Shown one piece after another: positions 34,704-43,640 of a stretch of DNA of 64,000 bases. Every line of letters starts with the position of its first letter. Within the stretch, counting starts at the first letter, position 1. The position numbers and the translations under genes were made by a program. The notes under the pieces were generated by a model. That model saw only the letters and a list, made by a program, of their open reading frames with translations. It made no database searches and was not told the DNA's origin. The DNA is from Chitinophagales bacterium (GTDB lineage: Bacteria; Bacteroidota; Bacteroidia; Chitinophagales; Saprospiraceae). Where the stretch lies: NCBI GenBank assembly GCA_013299105.1, contig JAAFJY010000021.1, positions 1-64,000 of the forward strand. The letters are read 5' to 3'.

Positions 34704-35273
34704 ATGCGTTTTTCCTTTGCGCCGCTGGCGCTTATTTTCTTGGGTTTGAGCCTCTCTGCTTGCCAATCAGGTGCATCCACCAACGCTAGTGAGCAGGAGG
34801 ATGCCTTCTTTTTTAACCTGAAAAAATTTTTCGAGGCTGAAATCTACCGACTTGGCAATACTAAAGTTGTGGGGGTAAAAAAAGTACAGTTCAATCAGGA
34901 AAAGGATGAAACGAACCCCCAGGTTTTCAATTACGCCAAAGAATTGGAAGTATTTGTAAATTCTGACATCAACAAGCTCTCTTGGCGCGACAAGTACAGC
35001 GGTGATACCAGCTTGGTAGCGGGCAAAATCCAAAAAATCGTTTACAAAGCCTTGGATGAACATCTTAAAACCCGCGAAGTCATAATCCAGTTCAACGAGG
35101 GGCAGGTGAGCGATATTCGCATCGAAAATCGCCTGAAAAGCATCATCGCCGATGCCCAGCAAAACCTGCGCTACCAACCAACCCGTGGTTACGAAATCAA
35201 AGGCCAACAAAACATGAGTGCGGCTGGTGATGCTTCCGTTGGGGTAGAAGTAACTTTTGTGAAAATAGAATAA
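34704..35273 (+). CDS. hypothetical lipoprotein
   Basis: A 189-residue lipoprotein with the signal MRFSFAPLALIFLGLSLSAC. The mature part starts with a low-complexity SGASTNASEQED and then has LKKFFEAEIYRLGN, an FVNSDINKLSWRDKYSGD stretch and a C-terminal strand pattern ending ASVGVEVTFVKIE. I do not recognise the family. It is flanked by copies 2 and 3 of the palindromic element. Function unknown; probably an outer-membrane or periplasmic protein. Confidence 0.75.
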   Translation: MRFSFAPLALIFLGLSLSACQSGASTNASEQEDAFFFNLKKFFEAEIYRLGNTKVVGVKKVQFNQEKDETNPQVFNYAKELEVFVNSDINKLSWRDKYSGDTSLVAGKIQKIVYKALDEHLKTREVIIQFNEGQVSDIRIENRLKSIIADAQQNLRYQPTRGYEIKGQQNMSAAGDASVGVEVTFVKIE

Positions 35274-35283
35274 TGGTGAGAAC

Positions 35284-35563
35284 CTAAGTACAGCGTTATT
35301 TAAGTTCTCGTAATTATCTTCCCTATTGATTGGCGAAGGTGAATCAGCAAAAGGGTTGACGTGCTTACCTCTTTATTGCAAAAACTTATTTACGATGGTT
35401 TAGCGAACTTAAAAAACAAACTACTAAGTACAGCGTTTTTTAAGTTTTCGTAATTATCTCCCCTACTGATTGGCGGAGCTGAACTGGCAAAAGGGCTGAC
35501 GTACTTACCTCTTTAATGCAAAAACTCATTTACGATGGTTTAGCGAACTTAAAAAACAAACTA
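35284..35563. repeat. 140 bp tandem duplication
   Basis: Two adjacent copies of exactly 140 bases (35284-35423 and 35424-35563), differing at about 12 positions, each starting CTAAGTACAGCG and ending AAAAAACAAACTA. The duplication abuts copy 3 of the palindromic element, whose first bases, CTAAGTATTTGAGC, resemble the repeat start. Confidence 0.8.
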
Positions 35564-35699
35564 CTAAGTATTTGAGCAAAAATAAAGTGAACAGGTTTGC
35601 TTTTGGGGTTTAGCAAAAAAAGAACACAACTTTGTTTCATCCAGTTGTTTATCTTTTTTCGCTAAACCCAAATCCCTCCGCTTTATTTTTTACGTTCCC
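35564..35699 (+). repeat. 140 bp hairpin element, copy 3
   Basis: Begins CTAAGTATTTGAGC, ends CTTTATTTTTTACGTTCCC. The hairpin arms are GGGTTTAGCAAAAAAAG and CTTTTTTCGCTAAACCC. Same orientation as copy 1. Confidence 0.7.
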
Positions 35700-36106
35700 A
35701 AAGGATAAGTTTTCAGTAATTCGAAGCCACGCCCATCAAATGTTCAACTGAACCGCTTCCTTTTCGTAAGTTCTCGATCCGCATTTCAGCAAGTAATCTT
35801 TCTTTGTATAAAGGGCTTTCTCATAAAACTTGGAATTGACATGGCGCAGCTATGCTGCTCTTTAGCCTAATAAAACAATTGTTTATAAAGATTTAGGCAT
35901 CGAATAATGGCTTTCCGTGACATATCAATAGTCTTAATCCAGGGTCTCTAGCCGATGTGCGAGCTGCGTATCGTGCCATGCTCTGCGTGAGCTGCGATGC
36001 ATCAATCCATGTTTTCCCTTTTAATTATCTGATTATGAAATTATTAACCTAAGTAGCGTTTTTTTATGAGAAAACCCTGTCTTTGTATAGGCAACAATGG
36101 CAAGTT

Positions 36107-36260
36107 CTCGTAAGCACGTTACAAACGTGCGCAAGCCCGGTGTCGGTCAGGAGACCCAACACCAGCACAACGCTACATTGACGCTGGTTCCAGGTCTCTG
36201 ATCGGAACCATCTTACACGCGTTTGTAACGCGTAAACGGATTTTCAGTGGATTGAGGACT
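36107..36260. repeat. 154 bp four-hairpin repeat, copy B
   Basis: Second copy of the element at 22518-22671, same order of four palindromes. In the first, the loop differs (ACA instead of GCA) while both arms are conserved; the third hairpin retains pairing through a G-U type change. Conserved stems with varying loops suggest structure matters. Confidence 0.7.
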
Positions 36261-36747
36261 TGCTCTTTTTCAACCTTTACGCCCCAACTTCAAGGCTTTG
36301 TACCTACCGTATAATGTTAAATAGCTTGCATTCTCAAACTTTTGTGGAACAGGATTTGTATTTCTCGATAAAAGGTCACAATTTTGTCATTGCGAACAGT
36401 AACCCACTTGGTGCTGTTTATCCTGTTATTGATTAGGTCATAAGGAATTACAAAAGGTTTTGCAACGATTTCCAGGAAACAGTAAATCCAAAGCTGTTGC
36501 CCGAACGTTTGTAAAATCATCTTTCGATGTCTCACAAACTGAAAGGCAACTGTACACGTATTCCTGCTTATCACGACCTGCTGAGAGCACATCCCTCCTG
36601 TATCTTTCAGCAAAAAATGCGTCATAATAAGACGTCAGCTCATGACAAAATAAGTACGGTGTACGACACACTGCGAACCATGTCCTTTCGACAAGGTGCA
36701 GCCCTATTTATGTTTTAACCCCATACTCGCTTGTGAGCGGCAAATTT

Positions 36748-37158
36748 ATGACCATGAGAAAACTACTTTTAGGACTGTTTTTTTTGCTGGCTGTTTTTAA
36801 TTACAGCCGTGCCCAAGGTGAATTTGTAATCGCCTGCAATAATCCCAATGCACTTTGCTGTGGTTTCACGAATAGTGATGTAGCGAATGTAGGCGTGATT
36901 AAATTTCCCAGTTTTGTACCCCCACCCAATGTCGGCATCGTGTACCAGTGGTATGCTTTGCATCCAAAAGCCGATAAGATTTGGGACACACCTGTGTCTG
37001 CACGAAAAGTACCTATTCCTTGGGATGGCAACTACCGGGTATATGTTGTCATTAGCTTCATCGACAAGACCACCTTCCGCAATGTTGCGACTTATCGGTC
37101 CAATACCATCATGTTGGAAGTCAAAAATTGTGGGAATATGAGTACTGGCCCAAATTAA
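36748..37158 (+). CDS. small secreted protein
   Basis: A 136-residue protein with a signal peptide (MTMRKLLLGLFFLLAVFNYS, ends SRAQ). The mature part has CNNPNALCCGF and PPPNVGIVYQWYAL and ends with NTIMLEVKNCG; its tryptophan/tyrosine-rich strands look like an Ig-like or PKD-like sandwich, though too short to call. No family recognised. The ATG at 36754 is an alternative. It lies 78 bases before uxaB; the palindrome at 37199 falls between. Confidence 0.65.
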   Translation: MTMRKLLLGLFFLLAVFNYSRAQGEFVIACNNPNALCCGFTNSDVANVGVIKFPSFVPPPNVGIVYQWYALHPKADKIWDTPVSARKVPIPWDGNYRVYVVISFIDKTTFRNVATYRSNTIMLEVKNCGNMSTGPN

Positions 37159-37198
37159 TTCCCTTGCATTGTTCAGGGGAACTGCAAAGGTCTAGCGT

Positions 37199-37232
37199 CT
37201 TTTTCGAGATAAGCATATTTACCTCGAAAAAG
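37199..37232 (+). promoter_or_regulatory. palindrome abutting the uxaB start codon
   Basis: CTTTTTCGAG (37199-37208) is perfectly complementary to CTCGAAAAAG (37223-37232) with a 14-base spacer. The ATG of uxaB follows four bases later. There is no T run after it, so it is unlikely to be a terminator; a regulator operator or an mRNA hairpin that masks the start is more plausible. Confidence 0.5.
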
Positions 37233-37236
37233 CGGA

Positions 37237-38757
37237 ATGGAAACATTGTCACATGAAATTCTAGCCTCCAAAGGTCTGCCTGGCCCTTTTGGAGCGGTGT
37301 ATCCTGAAAAGGTTTTGCAATTCGGCACTGGTGTTTTGTTGCGCGGGTTGCCCGACTATTATGTTCAAAACGCTAATCAAGCGGGTGTTTTCCAGGGTAG
37401 CATCGCTGTTGTAAAATCCACGGGCTCTGATACCAAGGAATTCAGTAAACTAGACAATCTTTACACCCTTTGCGTGCGAGGGGTGAAAAATGGTGAAAAA
37501 ATTTCCGAAGATATTTGTTGCAGCTCCATTTCCAGGGTTTTGGCTGCACCAACCCAATGGGAGGAGATTTTAGCAATCGCTTCCAGCCCCGCACTCGAAA
37601 TCATCCTCTCCAATACCACTGAAGTCGGAATTCAATTGAATTTGGAAAAAATCCAGGGTCGAGTCCCCGATTCGTTTCCTGCTAAATTATTGGCCGTGTT
37701 GTGGGCCCGGTACCAGGCTTTGGGATCGGATATTCAACATGGCTTGGTGATTATTCCTACTGAGTTGATCCTGGATAACGGGGATAAACTGCGCAACATC
37801 GTACATGAACTAGCCGCATACAATCAACTGGGGCCCGACTTCATCAACTGGCTGCAAAGCGCCAATCGTTTTTGCAATTCCCTGGTGGACCGAATCGTGC
37901 CGGGCCGACCTGATGCTGAGCAAGTAAGTCAATTGGAGGCCCAACTGGGCTACCACGATGGTCTGCTGTGTGTAGCTGAGGCCTACAATCTTTGGGCGAT
38001 CGAAGGGGATGAGGACCTCAAAGAAATTTTGTCTTTTGCGGCTGTAAATCCAGGTGTGGTCATTGCTCCCAATATTGAATTGTACCGCGAGTTGAAGTTG
38101 CGCCTGCTCAATGGCGTGCATACTTTTGCCAGTGGAATTGCGGTATTATCAGGCATTCCAACCGTGAAAGAAGGCATGGCAGCCCCTCTTTTGAGCACCT
38201 ATATCGAAGATTTGGCATTGGAAGAAATCGCCCAATGCATCCCTTATCCAATAGACCTGGAACAAGCCAGGATGTACGCCAATGAGGTGCTGGATCGTTT
38301 CCGCAATCCTCATTTGCAGCATTTTTGGATCAATATCACCTTGCAATACAGCTCCAAAATGAACTTGCGCAACCTGCCACTCATTTTGGAACACCATCGC
38401 AAGTTCGGGTCGGTACCGCCGCTGATGGCCTTTGGTTTTGCGGCTTACTTGCAGTTCATGCGCTCCATTTTCAGCGAAAACGGACAATATTTTGGGTGCA
38501 CTGATCAGGGCGTTTACCCCATCAGAGATGACCATGCGGCCTTTTTTTATGGTTTGCAGTCCTTAGACTTATCGCTGCGCGATTGGGTGGCGCGGATTTT
38601 GGCCGAAAAAGCCATTTGGGATCGTGATTTGAACGAATTGCCTGGTTTTGCAAGCGTAATTGTCGAAAATCTTGTACACGTTCAAAGGGCAGGAGTTTTG
38701 GCGAGTTTGGCTTATTTTCGCGGGAGGGCGGGTTCAAACGCCAATACAAGCACTTAG
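37237..38757 (+). CDS. uxaB: tagaturonate reductase (altronate oxidoreductase)
   Basis: A 506-residue mannitol-dehydrogenase-family enzyme that reduces tagaturonate to altronate with NADH in galacturonate breakdown. The dinucleotide motif is KVLQFGTGVLLRGLPDYYV near residue 25, and IVPGRPDA plus LLNGVHTFASGIAVLSG are family hallmarks. It opens a run of hexuronate genes: uxaA begins 4 bases after its stop. A palindrome directly before the start codon may control the cluster. Confidence 0.95.
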   Translation: METLSHEILASKGLPGPFGAVYPEKVLQFGTGVLLRGLPDYYVQNANQAGVFQGSIAVVKSTGSDTKEFSKLDNLYTLCVRGVKNGEKISEDICCSSISRVLAAPTQWEEILAIASSPALEIILSNTTEVGIQLNLEKIQGRVPDSFPAKLLAVLWARYQALGSDIQHGLVIIPTELILDNGDKLRNIVHELAAYNQLGPDFINWLQSANRFCNSLVDRIVPGRPDAEQVSQLEAQLGYHDGLLCVAEAYNLWAIEGDEDLKEILSFAAVNPGVVIAPNIELYRELKLRLLNGVHTFASGIAVLSGIPTVKEGMAAPLLSTYIEDLALEEIAQCIPYPIDLEQARMYANEVLDRFRNPHLQHFWINITLQYSSKMNLRNLPLILEHHRKFGSVPPLMAFGFAAYLQFMRSIFSENGQYFGCTDQGVYPIRDDHAAFFYGLQSLDLSLRDWVARILAEKAIWDRDLNELPGFASVIVENLVHVQRAGVLASLAYFRGRAGSNANTST

Positions 38758-38761
38758 GATC

Positions 38762-40414
38762 ATGAAAAAAAGTGTATTAAAAGTACATCCCAGCGATAAC
38801 GTCATCGTGGCTTTGCGCGATTTGGAGGCAGGTGAAACCATCGGTTTTGAAGGTGAGCAATACGATTTACTAGAGAATATCCCTGCCAAACACAAATTTG
38901 TGACCACCGACCTCGAAACAGGTGATGAAATCATCATGTACGGGGTGCTGGTCGGCAAAGCCCAATCTCCCATTTTTCGGGGAGGCCTGATCACCACCGC
39001 CAACCTGAAACATGCAAGCAGCACTTACCAAATGCGGGAACGTAAGCTGGACTGGAACCAACCCAATGTCGATGAATTCAAGGGGCTGCACTTCATGGGC
39101 TACCACCGTCCTGATGGCAAGGTGGGAACCGCCAATTACTGGATCGTTATCCCCATGGTATTTTGCGAAAACCGCAACCTGGAAGTACTGCGCGAAGCCC
39201 TAGTCGAAGACCTCGGCTATGGCCGCCAACACTCCTACCAGCAACAAACCCGCGAACTCGTACAACTCTACCGGGCAGGTCGCAGTGTGCAGGAGATTTT
39301 GCAAACCGACCTCGCTGAAGAAGTGGCCATCGCCAATGGCCCAGACCGCCTTTTTCCCAATGTGGATGGGGTGAAATTCCTGACCCACGATGGTGGTTGT
39401 GGTGGTACCCGACAAGACGCACAAGCCCTTTGTGGCCTTTTGGCAGGCTATGTCACGCATCCCAATGTAGCTGGTGCAACGGTTTTGAGCCTGGGTTGCC
39501 AGCACGCACAGGTATCCATGCTCAAGGAGGAAATTGCCAAACGGGACCCCAATTTCGAAAAGCCGCTCTATGTTTTTGATCAGCAACAACTCGGCACTGA
39601 GCACGAAATCATCAGCCAAGCCTTGAAGCAAACCTTCGCGGGCCTGATCGAAGCCAATCAACTGAGCCGCCAGCCAGCCCCCTTGAGCAAGCTGGTATTG
39701 GGGCTTGAATGCGGTGGATCGGATGGGTTTTCGGGCATTTCTGCCAATCCAGCATTGGGTTACACTTCTGATTTATTGGCCACGCTGGGGGCTTCAGTGG
39801 TTTTGTCCGAATTCCCTGAGTTGTGTGGGGTGGAACAAGAACTTTCAGACCGCTGCGTAGATGAAAAAACTGCCCAACGCTTTGCCGAACTGATGCACGC
39901 TTATAGCCAAAGGGCCGAAGCCGTTGGTTCAGGTTTTGACATGAACCCATCGCCAGGCAATATTCGTGATGGCCTGATTACAGACGCCATCAAATCGGCA
40001 GGAGCGGCCAAAAAAGGCGGCATCTCACCCGTAATGGACGTATTGGACTACCCTGAGCCTGTGCGTAAACCAGGCCTGACGCTTTTGTGTACACCTGGTA
40101 ATGATGTAGAATCCACCACTGCCGAGGTCGCTTCAGGTGCAAATGTGGTCGTGTTTACCACTGGGCTGGGCACCCCTACGGGCAATCCTATCGCACCCGT
40201 GATCAAAGTTTCGACGAGTACGGCCTTGGCTCAACGGATGCCCGACATCATCGACTTCGACGCTGGCAGCATCATCTCTGGCGATGAAAGTATTGCGGAA
40301 GTAGGCCGCCGCTTGCTACATTACGTGATTCGGGTGGCCAGTGGTGAAGCAGTAGCCGCCATGCGATTCGGGCAAGATGACTTCATCCCTTGGAAACGAG
40401 GGGTTTCACTTTGA
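38762..40414 (+). CDS. uxaA: altronate dehydratase
   Basis: A 550-residue UxaA enzyme dehydrating altronate to 2-keto-3-deoxygluconate. An N-terminal SAF-like domain (residues 1-90, VHPSDNVIVALRDLEAGETI) precedes the large catalytic domain with THDGGCGGTRQDA, LGLECGGSDGFSG, GNVESTT-like TPGNDVESTTAEVASGANVV and FTTGLGTPTGNPIAP. Start at 38762; the upstream in-frame extension overlaps uxaB and is rejected. The next gene, uxaC, follows after 144 bases that contain a TTCAACC-type repeat. Confidence 0.96.
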   Translation: MKKSVLKVHPSDNVIVALRDLEAGETIGFEGEQYDLLENIPAKHKFVTTDLETGDEIIMYGVLVGKAQSPIFRGGLITTANLKHASSTYQMRERKLDWNQPNVDEFKGLHFMGYHRPDGKVGTANYWIVIPMVFCENRNLEVLREALVEDLGYGRQHSYQQQTRELVQLYRAGRSVQEILQTDLAEEVAIANGPDRLFPNVDGVKFLTHDGGCGGTRQDAQALCGLLAGYVTHPNVAGATVLSLGCQHAQVSMLKEEIAKRDPNFEKPLYVFDQQQLGTEHEIISQALKQTFAGLIEANQLSRQPAPLSKLVLGLECGGSDGFSGISANPALGYTSDLLATLGASVVLSEFPELCGVEQELSDRCVDEKTAQRFAELMHAYSQRAEAVGSGFDMNPSPGNIRDGLITDAIKSAGAAKKGGISPVMDVLDYPEPVRKPGLTLLCTPGNDVESTTAEVASGANVVVFTTGLGTPTGNPIAPVIKVSTSTALAQRMPDIIDFDAGSIISGDESIAEVGRRLLHYVIRVASGEAVAAMRFGQDDFIPWKRGVSL

Positions 40415-40490
40415 CTTGTGACAACTATTTTGCCATAAACACAGGAATGCATAGCCTCAAACGCAAAGGTATTGAATCTGTAGCAGGGCC

Positions 40491-40529
40491 CTTCCCTTCA
40501 ACCTTTCACACTTCAACCTTTCAACTTGT
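40491..40529. repeat. TTCAACC array before uxaC
   Basis: CTTCAACCTTTCAACTTG-type words, the inverse orientation of the stop-proximal GTTGAA arrays. It lies in the 144-base gap between uxaA and uxaC. Confidence 0.45.
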
Positions 40530-40558
40530 CCGAGCAATCCTGAAATAAGTACATACCC

Positions 40559-41971
40559 ATGCCTAGTATCGAAACCGCGATCAGCTTTTTGAGCGAAGAT
40601 TTTTTGTTGCAATCGGAGTCGGCGCGCATCCTGTACCACCAGTACGCCAAGGACATGCCAATCATCGATTATCACAACCACTTGCCACCCGATGAAATGG
40701 CCGCCGACAAGCAGTTTAAAAACCTGACTCAAATCTGGCTGTACGGGGACCATTACAAGTGGAGAGCCATGCGGGCCAATGGCGTGGATGAATCCTATTG
40801 CACAGGCACTCAAGTGGATCGCGAGAAGTTCAGGAAATGGGCAGAAACCGTGCCTTATACCATGCGCAATCCGCTGTACCACTGGACCCACCTGGAGTTG
40901 CAGCGCTATTTTGACATCCATGAACTGCTTAATGCTGAAACCGCAGATGAAATCTATGACCGGGCTACCGAGCAACTGCAAATGCCAGCGTTTTCAGCCA
41001 TGAACTTGCTGCGAGAAATGCACGTAAAAGCCCTTTGCACTACCGACGACCCCTGTGACAACCTAGCGCACCACCACGCTTTGCAGGGCAGCGATATCCT
41101 GGTGTTGCCAGCTTTTCGCCCCGACAAAGCCATGAACGTGGACCATCCTGCGACCTTTAATGCTTATGTCGACCGCTTGGAGCAAGTATGCAATACCCAG
41201 TTCAAGGATTTTGATGCATACTTGGAGGGCTTGAAACAACGCCACGATTTTTTTGCCCTTATGGGCTGCAAGGTATCGGATCATGGCCTGGAGCAGATTT
41301 ATGCCGAAGACTATACGGAGGCTGACTTGAGGGCTATTTTTGGTAAAATTCGCAGCGGTACGACTTTGAGTCAGGCTGAAATTTTGCAATTCAAATCCGG
41401 AATGTTGGTGTATTTTGGCATTTGGGATTGGGAAAAAGGCTGGGTGCAGCAGTACCATCTCGGTGCATTGCGCAACAACAATACCCGTGCCTTGCGTACC
41501 CTCGGCCCCGATACAGGTTGGGATTCAATTGGCGATTTTGAACAGGGACGCGCCTTGTCAAAGTTCCTTGATCGCCTGGACAAAAACAACCAATTGGCCA
41601 AAACCATCCTGTACAACCTCAACCCCCGCGACAACGAGCTGATGGCCACCATGGCGGGCAATTTCAACGACGGCACGGTGGCGGGCAAGGTGCAATGGGG
41701 CTCGGGATGGTGGTTCCTGGACCAGAAAGACGGCATGGAAAAGCAGCTCAACACCCTCTCAAACATGGGCCTATTGAGCCAGTTTGTAGGTATGCTTACC
41801 GATTCGCGTAGCTTTTTGTCTTTTCCGCGTCACGAGTATTTTCGTCGCATTTTGTGTAACTTATTGGGCCAGGACATCGAAAACGGTGAATTGCCCCGCG
41901 ATTACGAATGGATTGGTAAAATGGTTCAAGACATTTGCTATTACAATGCCAAAACCTACTTTGGATTTTAG
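40559..41971 (+). CDS. uxaC: glucuronate isomerase (uronate isomerase)
   Basis: A 470-residue amidohydrolase-superfamily enzyme that converts glucuronate to fructuronate and galacturonate to tagaturonate. The metal-binding HxH is in PIIDYHNHLPPDEMAADKQF; the FTDDP-like CTTDDPCDNLAHH and the HLGALRNNN motif are typical. Full length. kdgK starts 4 bases after the stop, so the two are cotranscribed. Confidence 0.97.
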   Translation: MPSIETAISFLSEDFLLQSESARILYHQYAKDMPIIDYHNHLPPDEMAADKQFKNLTQIWLYGDHYKWRAMRANGVDESYCTGTQVDREKFRKWAETVPYTMRNPLYHWTHLELQRYFDIHELLNAETADEIYDRATEQLQMPAFSAMNLLREMHVKALCTTDDPCDNLAHHHALQGSDILVLPAFRPDKAMNVDHPATFNAYVDRLEQVCNTQFKDFDAYLEGLKQRHDFFALMGCKVSDHGLEQIYAEDYTEADLRAIFGKIRSGTTLSQAEILQFKSGMLVYFGIWDWEKGWVQQYHLGALRNNNTRALRTLGPDTGWDSIGDFEQGRALSKFLDRLDKNNQLAKTILYNLNPRDNELMATMAGNFNDGTVAGKVQWGSGWWFLDQKDGMEKQLNTLSNMGLLSQFVGMLTDSRSFLSFPRHEYFRRILCNLLGQDIENGELPRDYEWIGKMVQDICYYNAKTYFGF

Positions 41972-41974
41972 CCC

Positions 41975-42973
41975 ATGAGGAAGATTGTAACCTTTGGTGA
42001 AATCATGATGCGCTTGGCGGTGCCTGGCCATGCAAGATTTGTACAAGCCGAGCAGTTGGAAGTCACTTATGGTGGTGGCGAGGCGAATGTGTCGGTGGCA
42101 GCGGCCCAACTGGGGCTGGCGGCCGAGCATGTTACTTGTTTTCCCGACAACGACCTAGGCAAAGCGGCCCGTGGTTTTTACCAAAAATACGGTGTTGGTT
42201 TTGAAAACACACCACTGCGGGGTGAGCGCCTGGGCTTGTACTTTCTCGAAGTAGGGGCGGGGATGCGGCCTTCGCGCATTGTTTACGACCGCTTTGATTC
42301 GGCTTTTGCCAACTTGGAGCCTGCTTGGTTTGATTGGAAAAAAATCTTCCAGGGTGCCCATTGGTTTCATTGGACCGGGATTACCCCGGCCATTTCGGCC
42401 AATGCAGCAAGTGCTTGTCAAGAGGCTATCGTCACTGCCAAAGAAATGGGACTCCGGGTGAGTGCCGATGTGAACTACCGCCGCAACCTCTGGCGCTACG
42501 GCAATACCGCACAGGAAGTAATGCCCGCTCTGGTGGAGCTTTGCGATACGCTGGTGTGTACCCAAGGCGACGCGGAGGACATTTTTGGCATCAAAAGCAG
42601 TTCTTTTGAAGACATGGCGCAGCAAATGCTGGAGCGTTTTTCGATGCTCAATACCATTCTGGCTACTCGTCGCGATACCCTCAGTGCCAACCACAACCGC
42701 CTGACTGGCTTGGCCTACACCCACGAAGGTTTGCTGGAAACGCCTACTTACGAGATCAACCCAATCGTGGACCGCATCGGTGGGGGAGACGCTTTCATTG
42801 GTGCTTATGTATTTGGTTTGCACCATTTTGATGAAAACCAGGCACAGGCTTTGCACTTTGCCACCGTCGCCTCGGCCTTGAAGCACCTCGTGCCAGGGGA
42901 TTTTTTCTTGGGCAATGTGGCGGAAGTGGAAGCAGTCATGGCTGGCGAGACCAGTGGGCGGCTTTTGCGGTGA
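41975..42973 (+). CDS. kdgK: 2-keto-3-deoxygluconate kinase
   Basis: A 332-residue PfkB-family kinase with FGEIMMRLAVPGHARFVQAE at the start and the catalytic DRIGGGDAFIGAYVFG near residue 265. It phosphorylates KDG to KDPG, the substrate of the aldolase encoded by eda further down. Four-base spacing to uxaC shows coupling. After it comes a 667-base gap before eda. Confidence 0.93.
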   Translation: MRKIVTFGEIMMRLAVPGHARFVQAEQLEVTYGGGEANVSVAAAQLGLAAEHVTCFPDNDLGKAARGFYQKYGVGFENTPLRGERLGLYFLEVGAGMRPSRIVYDRFDSAFANLEPAWFDWKKIFQGAHWFHWTGITPAISANAASACQEAIVTAKEMGLRVSADVNYRRNLWRYGNTAQEVMPALVELCDTLVCTQGDAEDIFGIKSSSFEDMAQQMLERFSMLNTILATRRDTLSANHNRLTGLAYTHEGLLETPTYEINPIVDRIGGGDAFIGAYVFGLHHFDENQAQALHFATVASALKHLVPGDFFLGNVAEVEAVMAGETSGRLLR

Positions 42974-43640
42974 GGTTTTGTAAGCCCCTGTGATGCAACT
43001 GCCGGATAGATGCTGGATGTGAATCAAGGGGTACTTTTTGCCCCCGGACTGAAGTCCAGGGTTACACGATGCAGGATGTGATTTCGGTTTTATGTACGAA
43101 TTTGAGTACATTTAATCCTTTTCAGCCTGGATGAAATGTAATTTGTAGCTAATTTCTTCAACAATTCCCGGTTTGGACATAATCTGTTGATTTTTATGCC
43201 CATTGAAGCTAAAATCTTTAGTTTTTGTCTCCAAATAGAGAGGATGTTGCTCGTACAAGTCTCCAGACTTGTACGGCTATGTCTGCGTCTCTGACGCATT
43301 AAGGAGAATTGGTGACTTCTATCTGATGCATTGATGGTCAAATTTTTAATAAAAAATTTGCCAAACGTCGAAGACGTGTAAATAATGGTACAAGTCTGGA
43401 GACTTTTACCAGCGCACCTCTCCCTTTTGAGCAGATGAAACCTCTTTTAACACAAATTTTGGACAAGAAATGGCATTTTTACAGCCCAATCACTCCCTTT
43501 TGTCACATTCAGGATTTTGCCACATTCGCATAATCTGCTCTTTTGCTTCTACTTAATTAACAAAGTGGGAATTGCTGTAATCTCTTATGCTTTGAATCAA
43601 GTCCCTTCTTCTCAACTTCTCAACTAAACAACTAAACAAA
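42974..43640. other. 667-base gap with palindrome cluster between kdgK and eda
   Basis: No gene is supported. At about 43252-43410 several short palindromes occur: GTACAAGTCT-CC-AGACTTGTAC, TGCGTC-TCT-GACGCA, an ACGTC-GAA-GACGT hairpin, and AAATTTTTAATAAAAAATTT. A second TACAAGTCTGGAGACTT copy lies near 43393. The pattern resembles the four-hairpin repeat family. A CTCAACTT array ends 10 bases before eda. Confidence 0.5.

Larger units (their letters stand above)
35274..36747. other. 1.5 kb repeat-rich region without a supported gene
   Basis: It contains the two-copy 140 bp tandem duplication (35284-35563), copy 3 of the palindromic element (35564-35699) and copy B of the four-hairpin repeat (36107-36260). 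A minus-strand frame at 36317-36625 encodes a 102-residue string with no signature and is not called. Repetition and lack of coding suggest a site of repeated insertion or decay. Confidence 0.5.

Noticed and set aside
36317-36625. Minus-strand frame of 102 residues
   Set aside because: No family match, no start context and surrounded by repeats; could be a gene remnant but I cannot support it.
42155-43111. A 318-residue minus frame
   Set aside because: Mostly antisense to kdgK; no recognisable domain.
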